Positions 45,906 to 53,479 are shown, numbered from the stretch's first letter. The stretch: 53,785 nt of DNA from Asanoa siamensis (GCF_016862555.1 NZ_BONE01000055.1:1-53785), one strand, 5' to 3'. Made by a program: numbers and translations. Notes: generated by a model from the sequence alone, not told the origin.

Positions 45906-46942
45906 GTCAGCGTGGTCGCCTCTCGGATAAGGGCCGTGGCCCGGCGGGTCAGGTCTTCCTCTCCGGCGGTCGGCGCGGGCTGGGTCAGCAGGTGCCGCAG
46001 CAGGGCAACTCGGGGTGGGAATGTCGCGAACTTGGCTTTCCACGCGGTGTCGGCGTCGGGCGGGTCCAGGTGCCATCCTCGGGCCTGCCGCAGCGGGATG
46101 ACCTTGCAGCCCTGGCCGATGAGGGCGGCCCCGAGGTACGTGTCCTCGCAGCCCCACCCCTCGGCGCTGAAACCGGGGTGGAAACCGCCGACCGCCGTGA
46201 AGGCGGCGTGGGGTACGGCCACGAGCGCGGTCACGACCATGCGCGGCAGGTCCCAGTCGTGATAGGTGCGGCCGTTGCCCAGGTCGATGAAGTCGCGGGT
46301 GTCATCGAGCGGGTGACCGATGAACTCGGTGTCGTAGACCTGGCCCGAGTAGAACATCGGCACACCGGCGGGCGCTCTCCATCGCACACGGTGGTCGGCT
46401 TCCAAATCCGGCTCCCCGGTGGGAAGGATCGGTCGATTGTCGGTGCCGAGAGGGTGCGTCAGGTTGTGCCGGAAGCCGACCAGTACCGCATCAGGGCGGG
46501 CGCGGACGGCGATGTCGGCGAGAACGTGGTTGGTCAGGACCATGTCCGCGTCCATGTGGACCAGCGTGTCTCCGCTGGCCAGGTACGCGCCGACGTTGCG
46601 GGCCGCTGGACCGCCGATGTGGCTGGCGAGCCGTACTGCTCGATCAACGGCCGGATGCTCCGCGATGATCTGCGGTGTGCTGTCTGTGGACGCGTCGTCC
46701 ACGACGATCACCTCGACGTCGACCTCGGTAGCTGTGGTCTGTGCGGCGAGCGCGTCGAGGACCGTCGGCAGGCTGTGGGTGTTGTTGCGAGTTGGTATCA
46801 CGACGCTGAGCCGGCTGTCAGTCGCGAGGTGGGCCGGGGTGGGCGCGTGCCAGTCGAGCCCGGTGCGCTCTTGGAAGTCGCGGGTGATGGTGGTGTGGTC
46901 GTTGTCCTGGGCGGCGATGACTTGCGCGAGGGGCTTGGCCAT
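45902..46942 (-). CDS. Glycosyltransferase family 2
   Basis: The 346-aa product has the GT-A opening LSVVIPTRNNTHSLPTVLDAL, VIVVDDASTD, and the metal-binding DxD as HMDADMVL. Later GWGCEDTYLG resembles the ED region of galactosyl/GalNAc-transferase-type GT2 enzymes. The first 45 residues are an extra helical lead. There is no membrane segment. It starts 3 nt after the DUF6884 stop. GT2 members include the animal queuosine galactosyltransferase QTGAL, a suggestive but unproven parallel. Confidence 0.9.
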   Translation of the reverse strand: MAKPLAQVIAAQDNDHTTITRDFQERTGLDWHAPTPAHLATDSRLSVVIPTRNNTHSLPTVLDALAAQTTATEVDVEVIVVDDASTDSTPQIIAEHPAVDRAVRLASHIGGPAARNVGAYLASGDTLVHMDADMVLTNHVLADIAVRARPDAVLVGFRHNLTHPLGTDNRPILPTGEPDLEADHRVRWRAPAGVPMFYSGQVYDTEFIGHPLDDTRDFIDLGNGRTYHDWDLPRMVVTALVAVPHAAFTAVGGFHPGFSAEGWGCEDTYLGAALIGQGCKVIPLRQARGWHLDPPDADTAWKAKFATFPPRVALLRHLLTQPAPTAGEEDLTRRATALIREATTLT

Positions 46943-46945
46943 GGG

Positions 46946-47410
46946 CTACCACTTCCAGTGGTCGAGGATGGCGGCGGCGTGTGGCCAACCGTGGGCGTGG
47001 TCCGGGATCCAGTGCACGCGCGGCCGTTCAGGGGCCGCGAGCAGATCGGCGATGAGGACGAGGTAGAGCGGCTCGGCCATGACGAGAATGTCGGTTGGCA
47101 TGCCGGTCTCTAGCAGCTCGGTTTGCAGCCGATCCCACACCGTTGGGCGCAGCTCGGCGGCGCGGGCCGGGTCGAGGGGCCGGTCGTAGGTGCGCAGCGG
47201 GGTGTCGGCCGTGATCAGGCCGTGTTGTGCGGAGAGGAACCGCACGCGTGCGCGGAGCCGGGGTTCCTGACCCAGGCGCACCCGCAATGGCGGTATGCAT
47301 CCACCGTCGTAGAGGTCGATTGCGGCCAGGGTTTGTTGCGTTGGAGTCTTCTCGGCCGAGCAGCCGACGAGGACCAGGTGTCGGGTGGGGTCGGCGGGTT
47401 GTCGGCTCAT
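46946..47410 (-). CDS. DUF6884 domain protein
   Basis: The 154-aa product has LVGCSAEKTP at the N-terminus, FLSAQHGLITADTPLRTYD in the middle and VMAEPLYLVLI after it. The set Cys-Ser-x-x-K, SAxHGL and YD is that of DUF6884, a small family with resemblance to the C-terminal accessory domain of archaeosine tRNA-guanine transglycosylases. That link is from memory of motif similarity and is unproven. It could bind nucleic acid or a deazaguanine substrate. ATG 47410 overlaps the FGE-like stop (ATGA). Confidence 0.78.
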   Translation of the reverse strand: MSRQPADPTRHLVLVGCSAEKTPTQQTLAAIDLYDGGCIPPLRVRLGQEPRLRARVRFLSAQHGLITADTPLRTYDRPLDPARAAELRPTVWDRLQTELLETGMPTDILVMAEPLYLVLIADLLAAPERPRVHWIPDHAHGWPHAAAILDHWKW

Positions 47411-47970
47411 GCGGTTCTCACCGGCCGAACGGAGATGCCGGGGCTGCGACGTTCAGCGGGCGCGGCGTTGAGGAACGTTGTCCGGGCGTAGAGCGGTCTG
47501 GAGGCGTACGACCCGCCGCGGATGATGTGGCCGCCGCCCATGACCCGGCTCGCCGTCCATTCCCAGACGTTGCCCGCGAGGTCGAGCACACCGTGCGGGG
47601 TGGCTCCGGCAGGATGCTGGCCGACCGGTTGCGGCCGGGGCGGCGTACAGCCCTCGGCGGTCAGCACCGCTCTGTCGGGCGTCCAGGATTGCTCGCCCCA
47701 TGGGTACGGTCGGCGATCTGGCCCCGCGGCTATCCACTCCCACTCGACCGACGTGGGCAACCGCCCGCCGATCTCGGCCGCCAGGCCCTCGGCCTCCGCG
47801 TGATCGATGGCCGTGACCGGCAGAGCGCCTTGACCTGGCTGAGGCAGCGTCAGCGTTGTCTGAGCGACGAGCAGGTCAGCGACCGCGCGGGGTTTGGCGG
47901 CGTCGCCATAGCGGCAGGTCCCGCCGGGAACGAACACCCAGCAGACCGTCTCGGCTGCGGATTCGGGCAT
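47407..47970 (-). CDS. FGE-sulfatase (SUMF1) domain protein, short form
   Basis: The 187-aa product shows the FGE/C-type-lectin fold series VFVPGGTCRYGD, GGRLPTSVEWEWIAAG, YPWGEQ, PVGQHP and GVLDLAGNVWEWTASRV, RGGSYASRP, ending GISVRPVR. It is shorter than ordinary FGE (about 280-300 aa) and the region of the two catalytic Cys near the C-terminus has none. It is therefore unlikely to make formylglycine; a binding or iron-dependent role is possible. GAGG lies 9 nt before ATG 47970. It follows the RT-like gene by 15 nt. Confidence 0.85.
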   Translation of the reverse strand: MPESAAETVCWVFVPGGTCRYGDAAKPRAVADLLVAQTTLTLPQPGQGALPVTAIDHAEAEGLAAEIGGRLPTSVEWEWIAAGPDRRPYPWGEQSWTPDRAVLTAEGCTPPRPQPVGQHPAGATPHGVLDLAGNVWEWTASRVMGGGHIIRGGSYASRPLYARTTFLNAAPAERRSPGISVRPVRTA

Positions 47971-47985
47971 TAGGCAACACCTCTT

Positions 47986-48945
47986 TCATCCGTCGATGAG
48001 GAAAAGGTCTTCCGGGTTGGCGAGGTGCGGTGGCCGGATGCTGCTCTTGCGTGCGTTCGGTGCCAGGTCGACATGGGCGAGCGCGGCGGTGATCGCGTCG
48101 AACGCTTCGGCGGCATGGCTTCGGCTGCGGGTGAAGGCGATGTAGTTGTCGGCGAACCGGATCAACGGTCGGCCGTCGAGGATCGTGTCGACCTGCGAGA
48201 GTCGCAGGTGGAAAAGCACCGGCCACAGTCCACTACCGGGCACCAGGGGCGTGGGGAGCCCGAGCAGGGCACGGCGGAACACCGCGAGGAATGTCCCGTC
48301 CGTGACGTGCTCGGCGAGCCAGCCGACGAACTGCTCTGTGTCACCGCCGGCCGAGGCTCCAGCGACGTCGATGTCCGCGAGCCACGCTCGTCCCGCACGG
48401 ACATGTTCATCGGCTTGGCGCAATGCGGTGATTCGATTGCGACCGGGCCGGTACGCCGACACCCAGTCGCGCAGCACGCGGTGTTCTAGAATCGGTTCGA
48501 GTGCGAGCCGAATCGCTCGGTGCACGATGCGGTCCTCGACCGTGGGGATCGCCGCGGTGAACACCTTGCCGGCGAACGAGGTGATGCCGACCTCGCGGGA
48601 CGGGTGGGGTGTCCATTCGCCGGACCGGAGCCGCTCGGCGAGGATGGTTAGCCGGTCACGTAGCCCCTGCCGGTAGCCGGCCCAGGTGAGCCCGTCAACG
48701 CCGGGAGCTGCTGCACGACGCATGCACAGCCGTGCGGCAGTCATCAGGTGCCGAAGGTCGACGAGGTACGGCATCAGGGAGTGCGCGGCCGGCGGACGAT
48801 GCTCTATCGTGGAGGGTGCTTGGACGGCAGGAACGATCCCGCCAAACCGCACCTCTGAAGGGCCGCTACCCCACACGCGCGGCCCGGTACGGCGGGAACG
48901 ACGGCCCCGTCCAAGCCCACCCGGCGAGACGATGTCAGCGGCCAC
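47986..48945 (-). CDS. Reverse transcriptase-like protein with altered catalytic box
   Basis: The 319-aa product matches RT domains: APGVDGLTW, IPTVEDRIVHRAIRLALEPI (133-152), SAYRPGRNRITAL, WLADIDVAG (Asp 191 and 193 in motif A position), and IRFADNYIAF (Asp 266, Asn 267) where active enzymes have YxDD. Motif 4 (the region of SPLL or GQ) reads GLPTPLVPGSGLWPVLF, also non-canonical. DLAPNARKSSI matches motif D. It resembles group II/retron-type RTs most. The start GTG 48945 has GGAGG 6 nt upstream and overlaps queE by 11 bp. It may be catalytically weak, dead or repurposed. Confidence 0.82.
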   Translation of the reverse strand: MAADIVSPGGLGRGRRSRRTGPRVWGSGPSEVRFGGIVPAVQAPSTIEHRPPAAHSLMPYLVDLRHLMTAARLCMRRAAAPGVDGLTWAGYRQGLRDRLTILAERLRSGEWTPHPSREVGITSFAGKVFTAAIPTVEDRIVHRAIRLALEPILEHRVLRDWVSAYRPGRNRITALRQADEHVRAGRAWLADIDVAGASAGGDTEQFVGWLAEHVTDGTFLAVFRRALLGLPTPLVPGSGLWPVLFHLRLSQVDTILDGRPLIRFADNYIAFTRSRSHAAEAFDAITAALAHVDLAPNARKSSIRPPHLANPEDLFLIDG

Positions 48946-49651
48946 GAGCGTCCTCCCACAGCAGCACGTGCAGCCGCGTCGTGAGGTTCCAGCCACGGGC
49001 CACCACCGCATCCGCCAGTTCCCGCATCCGGGACACGATGACCTCGCTGGTCGAACCTTCGGGCATCACCCACACCGGGGCCAGCTCGAACCGCGTCACC
49101 AGGTCGCTGACCTCCTCAAGATCGGCAACCCCACTGGCCACAAACTTGAACACGGCTTTCCCAGAGGTGACCAGCGTCGATAACGCGGCCGGATTGATCC
49201 GACGGTCGGCATCCCGCTCGCTGGCGAAAGCTGCCAGCTTGGGTGAGACGTTGAACGCCGCGACCTGAGCCACGAGCTCAGGCGACGGAGTCACGGCGCC
49301 GTTCGTTTCGATCTCGACCCGCCGTCCCGCAGCCGTCAACGCGGCCACCACGGGAAAGATGCGGTCCTGCTGGAGGAGCGGCTCGCCACCACTGATCACC
49401 ACCAGCGGCGTCGGGTGCTCCAACACCCAGGAAACGAGTGATGCCGCGGAGTAGCGCCGCGTGTGCTCTCGAAGGTCATACCGCGACCTGTCCCAGGTGA
49501 AGGGAGTATCGCAGCCAGGGCAGGACAGGTTGCAGCGCGACAACCGCACGAACAACGCCTGTTGGCCGCAGCTCGGCCCTTCCCCCTGCAACGTCGGCCC
49601 GAACACCTCCGCGACCAGCACCGGCGGGCTCTGGACGGTCAACGGGGTCAT
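48935..49651 (-). CDS. queE: 7-carboxy-7-deazaguanine synthase (QueE)
   Basis: The 238-aa product is a radical SAM enzyme with CxxxCxxC as RCNLSCPGC (Cys 40, 44, 47). It has LQGEGPSCGQQALFVRLSRC before it and VISGGEPLLQQ and VEIETNG after it. It turns 6-carboxytetrahydropterin into 7-carboxy-7-deazaguanine. The lead EVFGPTLQGEG is diagnostic of QueE. ATG 49651 overlaps the queD stop (ATGA). Together with folE, queD and queC it completes a GTP-to-preQ0 path. Confidence 0.94.
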   Translation of the reverse strand: MTPLTVQSPPVLVAEVFGPTLQGEGPSCGQQALFVRLSRCNLSCPGCDTPFTWDRSRYDLREHTRRYSAASLVSWVLEHPTPLVVISGGEPLLQQDRIFPVVAALTAAGRRVEIETNGAVTPSPELVAQVAAFNVSPKLAAFASERDADRRINPAALSTLVTSGKAVFKFVASGVADLEEVSDLVTRFELAPVWVMPEGSTSEVIVSRMRELADAVVARGWNLTTRLHVLLWEDARGR

Positions 49652-50028
49652 GACAGAGCTGGCGCGAACTCGGCGAACGTCGACGCTGTCTCCGACACCC
49701 GAACTCGTTCCACCGCAACGGCGGCGGGCAGGTCGAGATGTTCGACGCACCAGCAATAGAGGTGGCGGGCCAGATTCTCGCTGGTCGCCGGCACGTCAAG
49801 CACCGCGTTCAGGTCGCGGTGGTCGAAGGACTCGTTGAGATAGGCGCCGAGCCCGGCCAGTCCGGCGAAGTCGACCACGAATCCCGGATCGGCCAGCTCG
49901 CTGGCTGTTACCAGCGTGACCTCGACGGTGTAGCTGTGCCCATGCTGCCGGCCGCACTTGTGGCCCTCTGGCAGGCCGGGCAATGAATGCGCGGCCTCGA
50001 ACCGGAATTCCTTGCCAATCCGATACAC
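49648..50028 (-). CDS. queD: 6-carboxytetrahydropterin synthase (QueD)
   Basis: The 126-aa product has FEAAHSLPGLPEGHKCGRQH with zinc ligands His 14, 29 and 31 and the catalytic Cys 25, and a later FDHRDLNAV and PTSENLAR-like ATSENLARHL segment. Length and motifs fit QueD, which makes 6-carboxy-5,6,7,8-tetrahydropterin from dihydroneopterin triphosphate. GTG 50028 starts directly after the queC stop codon (TAGGTG). No membrane or regulatory extension. Confidence 0.94.
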   Translation of the reverse strand: MYRIGKEFRFEAAHSLPGLPEGHKCGRQHGHSYTVEVTLVTASELADPGFVVDFAGLAGLGAYLNESFDHRDLNAVLDVPATSENLARHLYCWCVEHLDLPAAVAVERVRVSETASTFAEFAPALS

Positions 50029-50751
50029 CTACCCCACCCCCGCACCGTACTCGGTCGGATCGAGGATTCGGGCGTGCTCGAACGCTTCTCGGCGTTCCAC
50101 GCACGTCCCGCAGGTGCCGCAATGCACCCCACCGCCCTTGTAACAGGACCAGGTGTCGGAGAACGGCACGCGCAGTTGTGCTCCGACCCTGACGATGTCG
50201 GACTTGGCCTCCGCCATGAACGGTGCCAAGACCCGAAACCGCGGATCGGCAAACCCCTCGTTCGCGGTCACCGCCATCTGCTCGAACGCCTGCACGAACA
50301 CCGGTCGGCAGTCGGGATAGATCGGATGGTCACCTGCGTGAGCGCCGAACGCCACCGCATCCGCGCCGGCCGAGACCGCTCGTGCCACCGCGATATCGAG
50401 CATGATGGCGTTGCGGTTCGGCACGACGGTCGCCCGCATCGCCTCGTCGGTGTAGTGGCCGTCGGGAACGTCGACCGTGCGGTCGGTCAGCGCCGAGCCG
50501 GTAAGTAGCGGTAAAACGCCACTCAGGTCGACCACATGGTGTTCGGCGCCCAGTGCCCTGGCAGTCCGGCGGGCGTAGGACAGCTCGGTGCGGTGTCGTT
50601 GGCCGTAGTCGAAGGACAGCAGGGTCAATCGGGTTCCGCTGCGGTGCAGCAGGTAGGCCAGGACCGTGCTGTCGAGTCCGCCGGAGAGGATCGTCACCGC
50701 ATGCGTGACCTTCGGTCTCACCAGGTCGTGGTATTCGGTCATGGCGGTCAC
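50029..50751 (-). CDS. queC: 7-cyano-7-deazaguanine synthase (QueC)
   Basis: The 240-aa product has the PP-loop LSGGLDST (22-29), YGQRH, and VVPNRNAIMLDIA. At the C-terminus it has the zinc site in WSCYKGGGVHCGTCGTC. It converts 7-carboxy-7-deazaguanine to preQ0 using ATP and ammonia. GTG 50751 overlaps the folE stop (GTGA); ATG 50742 in the same frame is an alternative. A longer frame to 50871 is not protein-like. Confidence 0.94.
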   Translation of the reverse strand: MTAMTEYHDLVRPKVTHAVTILSGGLDSTVLAYLLHRSGTRLTLLSFDYGQRHRTELSYARRTARALGAEHHVVDLSGVLPLLTGSALTDRTVDVPDGHYTDEAMRATVVPNRNAIMLDIAVARAVSAGADAVAFGAHAGDHPIYPDCRPVFVQAFEQMAVTANEGFADPRFRVLAPFMAEAKSDIVRVGAQLRVPFSDTWSCYKGGGVHCGTCGTCVERREAFEHARILDPTEYGAGVG

Positions 50752-51350
50752 CGGTCCGCTGCCAGAGCAAGGAACTCCGCCCGGAGTGATGCACTGCGGG
50801 CGAGTTCGCCGCGCCAGGCCGTGGTGACCGTTGTCGCGCCCCGAGCCGCTGCCCCTCGCAGAGTCATGCACAGATGCTCGGCGGTGATGACAACTCCTGC
50901 CCCGCCGTGGTCGGGCAACGTCTCATCCAGCCAGCCGGCAATCTGCTGAGTTAGATCCTCCTGAACTTGCAGACGGCAGGCGAACATCTCCACGACACGA
51001 GCGAGCTTCGACAAGCCCAGCAGTCGCGCTCCTGGCTGGTAACCGACGGTGGCAGTGCCGATGAAGGGGAGCATGTGGTGTGCGCACAACGAGGCGAACG
51101 GCACCGCCCGGCTAATGACCCAATCGAGGTGCTGCTCGTCATTGGGAAATGTGGTGGCCTCAAACGGCCGAGGGGTCAGCAACTCCCGGTAGGACGCGAC
51201 CATTCGTTCTGCCGTGCGACGTGTGTGTTCCGTGTCGTAGTCGATGCCGAGCATGGATAGCAATGACTCCGCCGATGCGACAGCGCCATCGACTCCGGAA
51301 GCGTCCGGTGCCGCGACGTCTGTGGGTGCCTCGGTTTGAGCGACGGTCAT
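50748..51350 (-). CDS. folE: GTP cyclohydrolase I (FolE)
   Basis: The 200-aa product has the zinc site SLCAHHMLPFIG (Cys 89, His 92) and TAEHLCMTLRG with Cys 161, plus LGLSKLARVVEMFACRLQVQE, all typical of type I GTP cyclohydrolase. It makes dihydroneopterin triphosphate, the entry metabolite for preQ0 (and folate). The N-terminal 25 residues are a variable lead. ATG 51350 is preceded by AGGAGG 8 nt upstream. It is the first gene of the 13-gene operon. A second, housekeeping folE is expected elsewhere in the genome. Confidence 0.94.
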   Translation of the reverse strand: MTVAQTEAPTDVAAPDASGVDGAVASAESLLSMLGIDYDTEHTRRTAERMVASYRELLTPRPFEATTFPNDEQHLDWVISRAVPFASLCAHHMLPFIGTATVGYQPGARLLGLSKLARVVEMFACRLQVQEDLTQQIAGWLDETLPDHGGAGVVITAEHLCMTLRGAAARGATTVTTAWRGELARSASLRAEFLALAADR

Positions 51351-51842
51351 GTGGGGCTCCTCCTGTGAAGGTCCGAGCGGTAGCGCTGCGGAGTCCGTTA
51401 TGGGTTCACGTCTGGCGCTGCAACCCGTGTGGCAGGGTTCGGTGGCGCTCAGGGGAAGGCCGTTGGGCGCGCCTCGCTGAAGAGATGTAGTTCAGGTGGT
51501 CTGCAGAGCTGAACGCGGCCGTCAGTAGCCAATGGTCTGAGGACCTCGGCTCGCCAGGTCTGGGATGTGGGGCCCGGTAGGTGTCCGCGATTACGTGGCA
51601 CGCCATCGCGTCGTCGGCGAAGAGCCAGTCGATGAGCAGGCCACTACCCGCATCGACATCAGCGTTGACAGTCGCCAGGATCGAGTTTCTCGGTCCGTCC
51701 GCCAAGCCATCTCGGCCAAGGGCTTGAAACCCGCAACCGTCGTGGCGGTCCCTGCCCACTTCGCGGCCAGTTGCACTTCGGCGAATCGACGGCGACGCCA
51801 TTTAGCGGCTCGCTGGCGACGGTTCTGGCAGGCGCCTCGGGG
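51351..51842. other. Leader region of the preQ0 operon
   Basis: About 490 bp. AGGAGG at the folE end is the ribosome binding site. I see no preQ1-type riboswitch, but folding was not possible. A frame on the minus strand (about 51591-51850) has protein-like sequence such as QLAAKWAGTATTVAGFKP and good codon use for about 45 codons, but degrades afterwards. It may be a gene remnant or a short unannotated protein. Confidence 0.35.
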
Positions 51843-52250
51843 TCAAGGCGGCCGCTTCTGGATGTTGGCTGGATGACGACGGAGGGTTGACCGGAGGCGG
51901 TGGCGGAGTATCCGCCGTCGTTCTTGCTCGTGCGCTCGGGTGAGGGCGTCGCGGACGTGGTCGATGATTTGGGTGCGGACGATGTTCATCTGGGCCTGGT
52001 CGCACCAGAGCACCGCGCCGTCGATGGCGGAGTGCACAGCTGCCCACGATTGGTCCGGTGACCAGTGGACGTATGCCGGCCACGTTCTCGCGAGAGTTGC
52101 CCAGGTGAGTTCCACGAACTGTTCGCGGCTGAGACGGATGGATGATTCGTTGGGCGTCAGGGAGGTGACGGTGCATTCGCGGCCTTCGCGGTGGACGCCC
52201 CAGCCGCCGGCTCTCGGGCGGATTGTCGTGGGGGTGCGTCTAGTGATCAT
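51843..52250 (-). CDS. Hypothetical protein
   Basis: The 135-aa product is not recognised. A middle block, FVELTWATLARTWPAYVHW followed by SWAAVHSAIDGAVLWCDQAQ, looks like a folded domain. The C-terminus is very basic (about 110-135), which suggests nucleic-acid contact. ATG 52250 overlaps the upstream gene's stop in an ATGA junction, so the frame is likely real. It is the last gene of a short operon that lies upstream of the preQ0 operon on the same strand, with 490 bp between. Confidence 0.55.
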   Translation of the reverse strand: MITRRTPTTIRPRAGGWGVHREGRECTVTSLTPNESSIRLSREQFVELTWATLARTWPAYVHWSPDQSWAAVHSAIDGAVLWCDQAQMNIVRTQIIDHVRDALTRAHEQERRRILRHRLRSTLRRHPANIQKRPP

Positions 52251-53149
52251 CGGCCCGTCCCGTCCGTGGACGATCTCTGGTTGGCATTACTGCCGGCCTC
52301 GGTTGGTGGGCTGGTGGCATGTCCGATATGGGCGGTGCGGTGGCGGGCTTCGGCGGCGCCGCGTTCGGTGATTTCGAAGCGTTTGCGGTCGCGTAGGCCG
52401 CGTCCGTCTCGAGATGGCTTGATGAGTTTGGCGGTGCGTAGCGTGTACAGGTCGCGCATGGAGTAGCGGCGCCCGCCGACTCGGACGATTCGGTCGACGA
52501 TCCTGGCGTGTGTGTGGGTGTCGATCGCGGTGAGCAACTCGGCCTGCGCCAGCGAAAGGTTCAACGCCGCCGGGCCTGCGTCCTGATGGCTTGGCCCGTC
52601 AGGCGCCGGCTTATCCGTCACGGCGTGCGTGACATTGACGCGCGGCGTGGGAGCCGCTGCGGCGGCCGGCGACGACCCCCATCGCCGGGGCGTCCGACCC
52701 TCTGCCGCGCCATCGGCAATGGATCGTTCCGTGGTGTGGGCGGCCTGGGCTCGGTGCCCCGTTCGCAGTTCGTGGGCGAGCGCGGCGATCTCGTCGCGCC
52801 ACAGGTAAAGCGCGTGGTGTTCTTGCCCGGGTGGGGCGATTCGAGTGACCCAGGAGTTCCGGAGTTCGACGGCGAAATCGGGTAATTCGCCTCTGACAAG
52901 CCTGCTGCGAAGTTCGACCCACTGGTCGTGGGTGAGGACGATTCCGGGTTCGAGGGGCACACGGCGGCATCTGACCCGCACACCGTCGGGCAGCGCTTCG
53001 ATGTCGCAGTACGACTGCCCAGGCCCAGGCGGTGTGATCGCGGCCGGGCCATCCTGGGCGGCTGCGAGATCCGCGGCTGCGATCACCTTCCTGCTGGTGG
53101 TCGGATGGGAATGTGTGTGGGTGGCGGGTTCGCCGGTAGTGGTGGTCAT
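52247..53149 (-). CDS. Hypothetical protein with C-terminal winged-helix-like part
   Basis: The 300-aa product has no family I can name. The first 20 residues are Thr/His-rich. A beta-rich block (about 45-120) contains LPDGVRVRCRRVPLEPG and FAVELRNSWVTRIA; a low-complexity linker follows (150-185). Then a helical part (195-275) with AELLTAIDTHTHARIVDR, YSMRDLYTLRTAKLI and RFEITERGAAEA resembles a small winged helix. Coupled by ATGA to the gene downstream. A plausible role is DNA binding for the element; this is inference. Confidence 0.55.
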   Translation of the reverse strand: MTTTTGEPATHTHSHPTTSRKVIAAADLAAAQDGPAAITPPGPGQSYCDIEALPDGVRVRCRRVPLEPGIVLTHDQWVELRSRLVRGELPDFAVELRNSWVTRIAPPGQEHHALYLWRDEIAALAHELRTGHRAQAAHTTERSIADGAAEGRTPRRWGSSPAAAAAPTPRVNVTHAVTDKPAPDGPSHQDAGPAALNLSLAQAELLTAIDTHTHARIVDRIVRVGGRRYSMRDLYTLRTAKLIKPSRDGRGLRDRKRFEITERGAAEARHRTAHIGHATSPPTEAGSNANQRSSTDGTGR

Positions 53150-53167
53150 CCGCGTGCCCTTCCGCCG

Positions 53168-53479
53168 TTATCGGGTGCGCCGGGGTGCGTCAGGTTCGGT
53201 TCTCGGCCAGGTGATCGCTGCCATGACCTCCCGTGGTTCCGGACGAAGGTGGTTGGCGGGCGCTGGTTGGAGGCCGGCGATCTGGACGAAGATCGACCGC
53301 CGCTGCACGATGCGGCCCTGCGGGGACAACTCCCAACCGTCTAACCAACGCCAATTGGTGTAGGTGCTCCACCGATGAACGCCGAGGAGCAGAAACGCGA
53401 ACGGGCGTTGGGCGAACTGGACACTCGCGGGCCGGTCGATCCACAACACCTGGCCGGGTTCGAGCGATGTGTGGGGCAC
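53168..53479 (-). CDS. Hypothetical protein, first gene of right-end operon
   Basis: The 103-aa product is not recognised. It opens VPHTSLEPGQVLWIDRPAS and has a compact aromatic block GVHRWSTYTNWRWLDGWEL followed by GRIVQRRSIFVQI, which looks like a small beta-fold. GTG 53479 is chosen because AAGGA lies 6 nt upstream; GTG 53500 is an alternative, and the frame beyond it is low-complexity. It ends 18 nt before the next gene's ATG, so the three genes likely form one transcript. Confidence 0.5.
   Translation of the reverse strand: MPHTSLEPGQVLWIDRPASVQFAQRPFAFLLLGVHRWSTYTNWRWLDGWELSPQGRIVQRRSIFVQIAGLQPAPANHLRPEPREVMAAITWPRTEPDAPRRTR

Noticed and set aside
47407-48945. Diversity-generating retroelement (RT next to an FGE/lectin-fold target)
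   Set aside because: The RT lacks the DGR-type motifs and has FADN. The end of the FGE-like gene has no cluster of AAY-type codons expected of a variable repeat. I found no template repeat and no avd-type gene by eye. A proper repeat search could reopen it.
44395-51350. Queuosine tRNA pathway
   Set aside because: No QueF, TGT, QueA or QueG/QueH is present; the operon stops at preQ0 and then turns to other enzymes.
51351-51842. preQ1 riboswitch upstream of folE
   Set aside because: No recognisable preQ1 aptamer elements could be seen by eye, and these riboswitches are rare in actinobacteria. A covariance-model scan would be decisive.
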